Assembly: GCA_027315405.1 (NCBI GenBank)
Contig: DAHUYB010000014.1
Coordinates: 1-62,558 of the forward strand
Source: Gammaproteobacteria bacterium
GTDB lineage: Bacteria > Pseudomonadota > Gammaproteobacteria > Natronospirales > REEB76
Length of the DNA: 62,558 nucleotides
Direction: 5' to 3'
Shown: one piece after another, positions 56,025 through 62,558 of the stretch
Position numbering within the stretch: the first letter of the stretch is position 1
How the letters are laid out: the number at the start of each line of letters is the position of its first letter
The notes under the pieces: model-generated
Databases searched by the model: none
What the model saw: the letters and a program-made list of their open reading frames with translations, nothing else
Told to the model about the DNA's origin: nothing
Translations under genes and position numbers: made by a program

Positions 56025-56474
56025 CTATTCTTCCGGCACTACAACGATGGTGATCTCAACGTTCACGTCGGTGTGCAGATGGATTTCCACCTTGTGTTCA
56101 CCGGCAACACGGATCGGGCCCCGGGGCATGCGCACTTCCTTGCGCTCCACCTTGGTGCCGCCCTGGGTCAGGGCTTCAGCGATATCCACCGTCCCCACGG
56201 AGCCGAACAACTTGCCTTCATTGCCGGCCTTGGCGGTGATGCTCAGGGTCTTGCCTTCAAGCTCGCGCTTGCGCGCGGTTGCCGAGATAAAGGTATCGGC
56301 AGCGTGCTTCTCGAGTTCCGTGCGGCGTTTCTCGAATTCGGCGATGTTGGCCGCGGTGGCGGCCTTGGCCTTGCCTTGGGGAATGAGGAAATTGCGGCCG
56401 TAACCCGGACGTACCTTGACCTTGTCGCCCAGGTTGCCGAGGTTCTCGACTTTCTGCAGCAGAATGACTTCCAT
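56025..56474 (-). CDS. rplI: 50S ribosomal protein L9
   Basis: This 149-residue protein begins [19 protein letters not shown] with the N-terminal rRNA-binding signature [13 protein letters not shown], a long central helix, and a C-terminal domain ending [12 protein letters not shown]. The ATG at 56474 follows AGGAGGC; the frame is open upstream but meaningless there. It is the last gene of rpsF-rpsR-rplI. Confidence 0.97.
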   Translation of the reverse strand: MEVILLQKVENLGNLGDKVKVRPGYGRNFLIPQGKAKAATAANIAEFEKRRTELEKHAADTFISATARKRELEGKTLSITAKAGNEGKLFGSVGTVDIAEALTQGGTKVERKEVRMPRGPIRVAGEHKVEIHLHTDVNVEITIVVVPEE

Positions 56475-56490
56475 TGGTATGCCTCCTGTC

Positions 56491-56715
56491 TCAGTGCTGG
56501 TCGGTATAGGGCAGCAGCGCCAGGAAACGCGCGCGCTTGACCGCCAGTGACAACTGACGCTGGTAGAAAGCGCGCGTGCCGGTGATACGGCTCGGCACGA
56601 TCTTGCCGGTCTCGGTGACATAAGCCTTGAGGGTGGCGATGTCCTTGTAATCAATCTCCTCGGTGCCCTCAGCCGTGAAACGGCAAAACTTACGCTTGCG
56701 GAAAAAACGTGACAT
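56491..56715 (-). CDS. rpsR: 30S ribosomal protein S18
   Basis: This 74-residue basic protein starts [17 protein letters not shown] and includes [19 protein letters not shown] and the conserved PSRITGT near residue 41. It binds S6 in the 30S platform, and its gene follows rpsF directly. AGGATAG lies upstream of the ATG. Confidence 0.97.
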   Translation of the reverse strand: MSRFFRKRKFCRFTAEGTEEIDYKDIATLKAYVTETGKIVPSRITGTRAFYQRQLSLAVKRARFLALLPYTDQH

Positions 56716-56744
56716 GTTGCTATCCTCGTATTCGGTTCAGGTCA

Positions 56745-57155
56745 TCACGCCGATTCGGCGCGGATTTCCTCGTCGCTGCCGCTGTCATCATCGCGGTCGT
56801 CCGCATCAAAGCGCTCGATACGATCTTCCTTGTCTTCCTTCGGCTTGATGAGCGGCGACGGTTCGGTGACGGCGGTCTCGCGGCGCACCACCAGGTGGCG
56901 CAACACGGCATCGTTGAAGCGGAACATGCTCACCAGTTCATTGAGCGTGGCCTGGCCGCACTCGATGTTCAGCAGAACATAGTGGGCCTTGTGGACCTTG
57001 GCGATGGGGTAGGCAAGCTGGCGGCGGCCCCAGTCTTCGACGCGGTGTATTTTGCCACCTTCCGACTCGATCATCGAGCGGTAACGCTCAATCATCGCGG
57101 GCACCTGTTCGCTCTGGTCAGGGTGGACCAGAAACACGATTTCGTAGTGTCTCAA
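56745..57155 (-). CDS. rpsF: 30S ribosomal protein S6
   Basis: This 136-residue protein begins [19 protein letters not shown], followed by [29 protein letters not shown], then an extended acidic tail ([12 protein letters not shown]), as in species whose S6 is glutamylated or simply elongated. The start is TTG at 57155 with AAGGAGC seven bases upstream. The leader contains a small GGAC/GTCC hairpin with nearby CCG, which might be an S6:S18 autoregulatory site, but this is weak. Confidence 0.96.
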   Translation of the reverse strand: MRHYEIVFLVHPDQSEQVPAMIERYRSMIESEGGKIHRVEDWGRRQLAYPIAKVHKAHYVLLNIECGQATLNELVSMFRFNDAVLRHLVVRRETAVTEPSPLIKPKEDKEDRIERFDADDRDDDSGSDEEIRAESA

Positions 57156-57234
57156 CTTAAAGCTCCTTACGGACTGTCCGGCTCCCCGTCAAAGCGGTGG
57201 AGCAAGGATCCCGCTACTCGGCGGGAGGGCGCGC

Positions 57235-57263
57235 ACTATACCGGAACGGCCTATGGCTTGCAA
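57235..57263 (-). promoter_or_regulatory. sigma70-like promoter of the rpsF operon
   Basis: On the minus strand TTGCAA (57258-57263) is separated by 17 nt from TATAGT (57235-57240). A GC-rich discriminator (GCGCGCCC) follows, typical of growth-rate-controlled ribosomal promoters. The transcript would start about 75 nt before the rpsF TTG. Confidence 0.65.
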
Positions 57264-57412
57264 TTCATGGGGTTAGAGTGGATTTCCGGGCCATCGCCCT
57301 CGCGCTCCCGGCCCATGGGATCGACGGGACGGGTTACCTCCGCGGCTTGAATCCAGGCTTAAATGTGCTTCCAAGTTATAGTAAGCCTGCTTCGAAGTTT
57401 GGGGGGGGCTGG

Positions 57413-59524
57413 ATGGCAAAGAAAAAACCGGTTGCGGTGGAGCCTTCGAGTTTCATGGCACGCCTCAAGCGCCACCACATCTTCCGGGTGGCCAGCGCCT
57501 ATGCGGTGGCTGCCTATGTGCTGATCCTGGTGGCCAATGCAGTATTCCCGGACATCGGCCTGTCGCGAGCCGATGTGCGTTACATCATCGCGATCCTCGC
57601 GCTGCTCTTTCCGGTGGCGCTGGTGCTGGGCTGGATGTTCATCCCGCCATCCAAACAGAACCCCGACCAGTTCTCCCACTGGCAGCAACTGCGCTTCCGG
57701 TTGGGTTCGATATTAGCGGTGGTGATCGTGGTGCTGGTGACACTTTCCGGCATCTATCTGTGGCATGCCAATGAACGCTATATAAAGTTGGAGTCGGTTG
57801 CCAAAACCGCCGCTACTTCGGCGCCCTCTACGGCTACGGATATACCCGCCAAATCCATCGCTGTGCTGCCCTTCGAGAACCTGAGCGCCGACAAGAACAA
57901 TGCCTACTTCGCCGACGGCATGCAGGATCTTATCCTCACCAAACTGGCCCAGATTGGCGATCTCAGAGTCATTTCCCGCACTTCGACCCAGCAGTACGCC
58001 AGTCATCCGCAAAACCTCATGCAGATCGGTGCCCAGCTGGGGGTGGCGACCATCCTGGAGGGCAGCGTGCAGAAGGCCGGCAATCAGGTGCTGATCAACG
58101 TGCAGTTGATCGATGCACACTCGGATAACCACATTTGGGCTGACACCTATCAGCGTACGCTGGACAACATCTTTGGGGTGGAAGGCGAAGTGGCCCAGCA
58201 GGTTGCCGATGCCCTCAAAGTCAGGCTCACCGGCGCCGAGCAGCAAAGCCTGACGGCTGTCCCCACTCGCAATCCTTCGGCTTACGACGCCTATCTAAAA
58301 GCTGAAACTCTCGCACAGCAAGCGTTGGATTCAGAAGACGCCAGTGCATTCGCTGCAGCCGAAGCCAGCTACCGGCGCGCCATCGCCCTCGACCCGAATT
58401 TCGCCCTGGCTTATGCGCGCCTGGCACACACGTTGATGGTGGATTACTGGTTTTCCGGGAATGCCACCAGTGTGATGCTCAACAGCGCCAAAACCGCGAC
58501 AGATCGCGCACTGGCATTGGACCCGAATTTGCCCGAAGCGTATGTAGCACTCGGATATTATTATTACTGGGGATTTTTCCACTATCGCCTGGCAATCAAG
58601 GAATTCCAGCACGCCTTACAGTTGACGCCGAATAACCTGGATTCTTGGTTGGGTATAGGTGCTGTGCAGCGTCGTCAGGGAAAGTTTAAACCGGCATTGG
58701 CAACCTTCCGCAAAGCTGTGTCGCTCGCGCCACGCGATCGTGTCCTGCTGGATGAATATGGCGATACCTTTGCGAAGCTGCGCCAATATCCGGAAGCGCA
58801 ACAACAACTGGAACGAGCACTTGCTGTTGATCCAAATTATGACGACGCCAAGGACGTGCTGGTACAGATTCTCCTGTTTGGTTTCGGCAATGTTCAGGGC
58901 GCACGCGCGGTTATCGCCCCTCCACCGGAGTGGCGTACTGGCGGCGGTGGATTTGGCGAATTGTATGGCCTGATCAGCGTGCGTGCCTACCCGGATCTGT
59001 TCGACAGGAAATTTAATGCCGCCTACAACGATATGGATTCTGCGCCAACCGGAACATCGAAACAACGCCTGTATCGGGATGTGGCGCGTATTGCGATCCA
59101 AGAGGTCGCCGGACGGCAGGCCTCTGTGCAGACAGAATGCCGGCAAGTCAGGGCGCAGCTGGAAAACAGCCTGTCGAAGCAGCCGGACTCGATTGAGTAC
59201 CTGGTGCAGGTGAGCTGGGTGGACGTGTGTCTCGGGCTTCATGGCGAGGCCATTGCCGCCGCGCGCCACGCGGCGGATCTGGTGCCGGTCTCACAGGATG
59301 CCTATTCCGGTCCGGTGTTTCTCACGGGTCTTGCCCAGATCGAAGCCCACGCAAGTGAACCGGACAAGGCGATCCGATTGCTCCGGCAACTGCTGGCCAT
59401 GCCGGCGGGCGATGCCGTGAGCATCGAGCGCCTCAAGCTGGATCCGGTGTGGGATCCCTTGCGCAAGGATCCGCGCTTCCAGGCGCTACTGAAAAATACT
59501 CGAACGAAAATTCAAGCCTCCTGA
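57413..59524 (+). CDS. membrane protein with TolB-like domain and TPR repeats, function unknown
   Basis: This 703-residue protein begins MAKKKPVAVEPS and has three membrane segments near residues 25-120 (VASAYAVAAYVLILVANAV, YIIAILALLFPVALVLGWMF, LGSILAVVIVVLVTLSGIYLW). A TolB-like/FlgO-like domain follows at about 145-280 (KSIAVLPFENLSADKNNAYF, GDLRVISRTSTQQYA, ILEGSVQKAGNQVLINVQLID) and then TPR units (PEAYVALGYYYYWG, EAQQQLERALAVDPNYDDA). This is the layout of CadC- or adenylate cyclase-associated proteins without their output domain. The start at 57413 follows a G-run; the frame is open further upstream. It is divergent from rpsF and convergent with rlmB. Confidence 0.8.
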   Translation: MAKKKPVAVEPSSFMARLKRHHIFRVASAYAVAAYVLILVANAVFPDIGLSRADVRYIIAILALLFPVALVLGWMFIPPSKQNPDQFSHWQQLRFRLGSILAVVIVVLVTLSGIYLWHANERYIKLESVAKTAATSAPSTATDIPAKSIAVLPFENLSADKNNAYFADGMQDLILTKLAQIGDLRVISRTSTQQYASHPQNLMQIGAQLGVATILEGSVQKAGNQVLINVQLIDAHSDNHIWADTYQRTLDNIFGVEGEVAQQVADALKVRLTGAEQQSLTAVPTRNPSAYDAYLKAETLAQQALDSEDASAFAAAEASYRRAIALDPNFALAYARLAHTLMVDYWFSGNATSVMLNSAKTATDRALALDPNLPEAYVALGYYYYWGFFHYRLAIKEFQHALQLTPNNLDSWLGIGAVQRRQGKFKPALATFRKAVSLAPRDRVLLDEYGDTFAKLRQYPEAQQQLERALAVDPNYDDAKDVLVQILLFGFGNVQGARAVIAPPPEWRTGGGGFGELYGLISVRAYPDLFDRKFNAAYNDMDSAPTGTSKQRLYRDVARIAIQEVAGRQASVQTECRQVRAQLENSLSKQPDSIEYLVQVSWVDVCLGLHGEAIAAARHAADLVPVSQDAYSGPVFLTGLAQIEAHASEPDKAIRLLRQLLAMPAGDAVSIERLKLDPVWDPLRKDPRFQALLKNTRTKIQAS

Positions 59525-59577
59525 GAAAATGAAGCTGAATTCCTGCTTCCGCAGGTATAACGGGAAATGCAGCTGGT

Positions 59578-60321
59578 TTATTTCGGTGTCCGCTGGCGCA
59601 CGGCTTCAAATAAAGCCACCCCGGCGGCCACCGAAACATTGAGACTCTCCACATCACCCTGCATGGGTATGCATGCCAGGAAATCGCATTCCGCCTTGCT
59701 CAGCCGCCGCAAGCCCGAACCCTCCGCACCCAGCACCAGCGCCAGCGGGCCTTTCAAATCCATCTCATACAAGGTTTGATCGGCTTCACTCGCAAGACCC
59801 ACCAGCCAGATGTTCTGTTGCTTGAGCCAGCGCAAGGTGCGCGCCAGGTTGGTCACCTGGAAAAACGGAGTCATCTCCGCCGCACCGGCCGCCGCCTTGC
59901 GCACTGCTGGCGTCAGTTCCGCCGCCCGGTCCTTGGGCGCAATCACCGCCTGCACGCCGGCAGCGTTGGCGCTGCGCAGGCAGGCACCCAGATTATGGGG
60001 ATCCTGCACGCCGTCCAGCACCAAGAAAAACGCCGGCGATATGAGTGTGGTTAAAAAGGCATCGAGATCATGTTCATCGCCTGCCTGTGCCGCCCCGGCC
60101 TCCGCCACCACGCCCTGATGTCGGCCTTCATTCGTGAGTTTATCGAGCTTATCCCGCGCTACACGCTGCACTGAGATACCAAACTCCGCTGCCTTGGCCA
60201 GCAATTCATCCACACGCGCATCTTGGCGGCTGTCCTGCACCCACAACTGCCGCACCGGCCGGTGGTGCTCGAACAGTGCCATGACCGCATGCAACCCATA
60301 CACGAGGTTTTCGCTGCCCAT
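59578..60321 (-). CDS. rlmB: 23S rRNA (guanosine-2'-O-)-methyltransferase RlmB
   Basis: This 247-residue SPOUT-family enzyme methylates G2251 (E. coli numbering) in the peptidyl-transferase P loop. Motifs: VYGLHAVMALFEH in the N-terminal substrate domain, DPHNLGACLRSANAAGVQAV, LALVLGAEGSGLRRL and DVESLNVSVAAGVALFEA in the knot. It starts two nt after the rnr stop, so it is translationally linked to rnr. Confidence 0.96.
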   Translation of the reverse strand: MGSENLVYGLHAVMALFEHHRPVRQLWVQDSRQDARVDELLAKAAEFGISVQRVARDKLDKLTNEGRHQGVVAEAGAAQAGDEHDLDAFLTTLISPAFFLVLDGVQDPHNLGACLRSANAAGVQAVIAPKDRAAELTPAVRKAAAGAAEMTPFFQVTNLARTLRWLKQQNIWLVGLASEADQTLYEMDLKGPLALVLGAEGSGLRRLSKAECDFLACIPMQGDVESLNVSVAAGVALFEAVRQRTPK

Positions 60322-60323
60322 GT

Positions 60324-62558
60324 TCAGCGTTTCTTACGCCGGGATTTTTTGGAATGACGTGCCACCGGCCGCTGACTGCGTACTGCATGCGTCGCAGTGA
60401 CCGGTTCGAAATCAATCTTGTGTTCTTCCAGATTCACATTACTGACACGCACACGGATGGGGTCGGTCAAACGGTAGATGCGGCCGGAGCGCTCGCCGAT
60501 CATGCGGTGGCCAGCCGCGTCATGGGAATAATAATCGCTGGGCAGGGAAGTCACGTGGATCAAACCTTCCACGTATAATTCCTTCAATTGCACGAACAAG
60601 CCGAAAGGCAGCACGCTGGTAATAAAACCGTCGAACTCCTCACCCACCTTGTCTTGCATATACTCGGCCTTGAGCCAGTCGGTGGCATCGCGGGCGGCTT
60701 CGTCGGCACGCCGCTCGGTCATGGAACAATGACTGCCCAGGTTCTCCATCTGCGTCACGGAATAATGGAAATTCCTGGCAGTGCCGCCCTGCAGCACATG
60801 GCGGATGGCGCGATGCACCAGCAGGTCCGGATAACGCCGGATAGGTGAGGTGAAATGCGCATAATGGCCCAGGGCCAGACCGAAATGGCCGACATTGTCG
60901 GGGCTGTACACGGCTTGCGACAACGAGCGCAGCAGCACTGTTTGGATAAGGGCCTTGTCCGGCCTCGCCTTCACTTTTTCCAGCAGCTTCGCATAGTGCG
61001 TGGCTTCGGGCTTCTGACCACCACCCAGGGAAAGACCAAGGCTACCGAGAAACAGGCGCACTTCCTTGAGGCCATCCACCTCCGGACCGGCGTGCACGCG
61101 GAAGAGCGTGGGTATCTGGTGTTTCTCCAGGAAGCGCGCCGTTTCCACATTGGCGGCAATCATGCACTCTTCGATGAGCCTGTGAGCGTCGTTGCGCACC
61201 AACGGTTTGATGGCGGCGACCTTGCGATCCTCGCCGAAGATCACGCGCGTCTCGGTACTGTCGAAATCAATGGCGCCGCGCCTTGCCCGTGCTTTGGCCA
61301 AGGCATGATAAACGCCATACAGGTTCTCAAGGTGAGGCGCCAGCTGCGCATACTCGCGCCGCAGTTTTTCATCCTTATCCGCCAGGATGCCGGCCACCTG
61401 TGTGTAGGTAAAGCGCGCTGCCGAATTCATCAAGCCTTCGTGGAAATGCGCGCGGCTGATATGGCCTTCCGCGCTTATCTGCATTTCACAAACCATGCAG
61501 AGACGGTCCACCATCGGATTAATGGAACACAGGCCGTTGGAAAGCACTTCCGGCAGCATGGGAATCACACGATCCGGGAAATACACCGAAGTACCGCGAT
61601 TACGCGCTTCCAGATCCAGTGCGCTGCCGGGCTGCACGTAATAAGAGACATCGGCGATGGCCACCAGCAGACGGAAACCATTGCCCCTGCGTTCGCAATA
61701 GACGGCGTCGTCGAAATCGCGCGCATCTTCGCCGTCAATGGTCACCAGCGGTGTGTTGCGCAGATCCAGGCGTCCCTGCTTTGAGGCTTCCGGTACCGAT
61801 TCATCGAAGGCACGCATTTCCCGCTGCACATCCACCGGCCAGTCATGCGGCAATCCATGGGCGTGCACCGCCAGCTCCACTTCCATTCCCGGCGCGTGAC
61901 GCTCGCCCAGGATGCGTGTCACCCGCCCGATGGGTTCGCTCTGCTTGTCCGGTTGCTGCGTGAGTTCCACCACCACCATCTGGCCGGAACGCGCGCCGTT
62001 GCGTTCCGCGCCGGGCACCAGCACCGTGTGGGCGATGCGCGAATTATCCGGCTGCACGAAACTCACGCCATGCTCTTCCACGTAACGACCCGCCACTTCG
62101 TGGGTGTTGCGTTCCAGCACGTCCACCAGTGAGCCTTCGGCGCGGCCGCGCGCATCTTTGCCCGATACCCGCACCAGCGCCCGGTCGCCGTGCATAAGCG
62201 TGCGCATCTGGCGCGGCGGCAGAAACACGTCATCGCCGCCTTCGTCGGGCTTCAGGAATCCGAAGCCATCGCGGTGGCCGATAACCGTGCCCGCCACCAG
62301 CGGCAGGAGTTTCACCAAGCAGTATTCGTCACGGCGGTTCTGCACCAATTGGCCGTCCCGCAGCATGGCCGCCAGTCGCCGGCTCAGGGCTTCGAGTTCG
62401 TCCGTATGCTGGAGATACAGATCCTGCGAGAGCCGCTCGAAGCGCAGTGGTTTACCCGCCTTTTCCAGCCAATGCAGGATCGCTTCGCGACTGGGGATGG
62501 GACGTGCATATTTCTGCGCCTCGCGTTCCGCATAGGGGTCGTGGGGGCGGCGCGCAAC
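60324..62558 (-). CDS. rnr: ribonuclease R, N-terminus cut by window end
   Basis: This exoribonuclease degrades structured RNA 3' to 5'. 744 residues are visible and the frame stays open to the last base, so the true start is outside. The visible N-terminus DPYAEREAQKYARPIPSREA is the usual RNase R opening, followed by cold-shock domains, the catalytic RNB domain (LVTIDGEDARDFDDAVYCER with the metal-binding Asp cluster; YFPDRVIPMLPEVLSNGLCS), an S1 domain and a Lys/Arg-rich tail (RHSKKSRRKKR). rlmB follows directly. Confidence 0.96.
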   Translation of the reverse strand, partial: VARRPHDPYAEREAQKYARPIPSREAILHWLEKAGKPLRFERLSQDLYLQHTDELEALSRRLAAMLRDGQLVQNRRDEYCLVKLLPLVAGTVIGHRDGFGFLKPDEGGDDVFLPPRQMRTLMHGDRALVRVSGKDARGRAEGSLVDVLERNTHEVAGRYVEEHGVSFVQPDNSRIAHTVLVPGAERNGARSGQMVVVELTQQPDKQSEPIGRVTRILGERHAPGMEVELAVHAHGLPHDWPVDVQREMRAFDESVPEASKQGRLDLRNTPLVTIDGEDARDFDDAVYCERRGNGFRLLVAIADVSYYVQPGSALDLEARNRGTSVYFPDRVIPMLPEVLSNGLCSINPMVDRLCMVCEMQISAEGHISRAHFHEGLMNSAARFTYTQVAGILADKDEKLRREYAQLAPHLENLYGVYHALAKARARRGAIDFDSTETRVIFGEDRKVAAIKPLVRNDAHRLIEECMIAANVETARFLEKHQIPTLFRVHAGPEVDGLKEVRLFLGSLGLSLGGGQKPEATHYAKLLEKVKARPDKALIQTVLLRSLSQAVYSPDNVGHFGLALGHYAHFTSPIRRYPDLLVHRAIRHVLQGGTARNFHYSVTQMENLGSHCSMTERRADEAARDATDWLKAEYMQDKVGEEFDGFITSVLPFGLFVQLKELYVEGLIHVTSLPSDYYSHDAAGHRMIGERSGRIYRLTDPIRVRVSNVNLEEHKIDFEPVTATHAVRSQRPVARHSKKSRRKKR

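Overview
The window is a gene-dense, GC-rich stretch of a gammaproteobacterial chromosome. The evidence is gene order: tig-clpP-clpX-lon-hupB followed by tRNA-Val and tRNA-Asp; asd-fimV-truA-trpF...accD-folC-dedD-cvpA-purF; rpsP-rimM-trmD-rplS next to ffh, ypjD and corB; and rnr-rlmB-rpsF-rpsR-rplI-dnaB-alr. FimV, LpxH, MiaE and the YpjD/CorB pair also point there. I cannot name the genus from sequence alone. I see no transposase, prophage, plasmid or CRISPR array, and almost everything is housekeeping.

Layout. 1-6700 (minus): tRNA-Asp (cut by the window edge), tRNA-Val, hupB, lon, clpX, clpP, tig: a protein quality-control block with a heat-shock-like promoter before lon. 6760-9660: tRNA-Leu, pgi, then a minus-strand tRNA operon Pro-Arg-His-Lys. 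9656-13140: folD, a membrane sensor-like protein and a small, possibly frameshifted membrane gene in a repeat-bearing low-information stretch. 13140-19300: cysS and gltX (minus), a cyclophilin lipoprotein and lpxH (plus), miaE and a glycerate kinase (minus). 19300-33700 (minus): purF back to prmB, combining purine, folate, fatty-acid, tryptophan, lysine/threonine and chorismate genes with truA and fimV. 33900-35300 (plus): a PCu(A)C-like protein lacking the usual copper ligands, and psd. 35270-41000 (minus): msrC, sppA, a PLP decarboxylase and a TPR protein. 41046-45128: rplS-trmD-rimM-rpsP and ffh, with a RHH/MazF toxin-antitoxin pair on the opposite strand between them. 45378-47529 (plus): ypjD and corB. 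47564-48973: radA (minus). 49052-53335 (plus): a Ser/Thr kinase with a CHASE2 sensor, a PP2C phosphatase and a double-FHA protein, which together form a complete phosphothreonine signalling cassette. 53356-62558: alr, dnaB, rplI, rpsR, rpsF, a TolB-like/TPR membrane protein (plus), rlmB and rnr (truncated by the window end).

The least ordinary parts are: (i) the tRNA-Pro-Arg-His-Lys operon, where tRNA-Lys is bracketed by a perfect 23-bp inverted repeat and where the 5' half of tRNA-Pro is duplicated between the promoter and the intact gene; (ii) the kinase/phosphatase/FHA cassette; (iii) an apparently leaderless toxin-antitoxin pair inside a ribosomal/SRP neighbourhood; (iv) the PCu(A)C-like protein without its ligands. 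I did not find a clearly new multi-gene system; these are the best candidates for follow-up.
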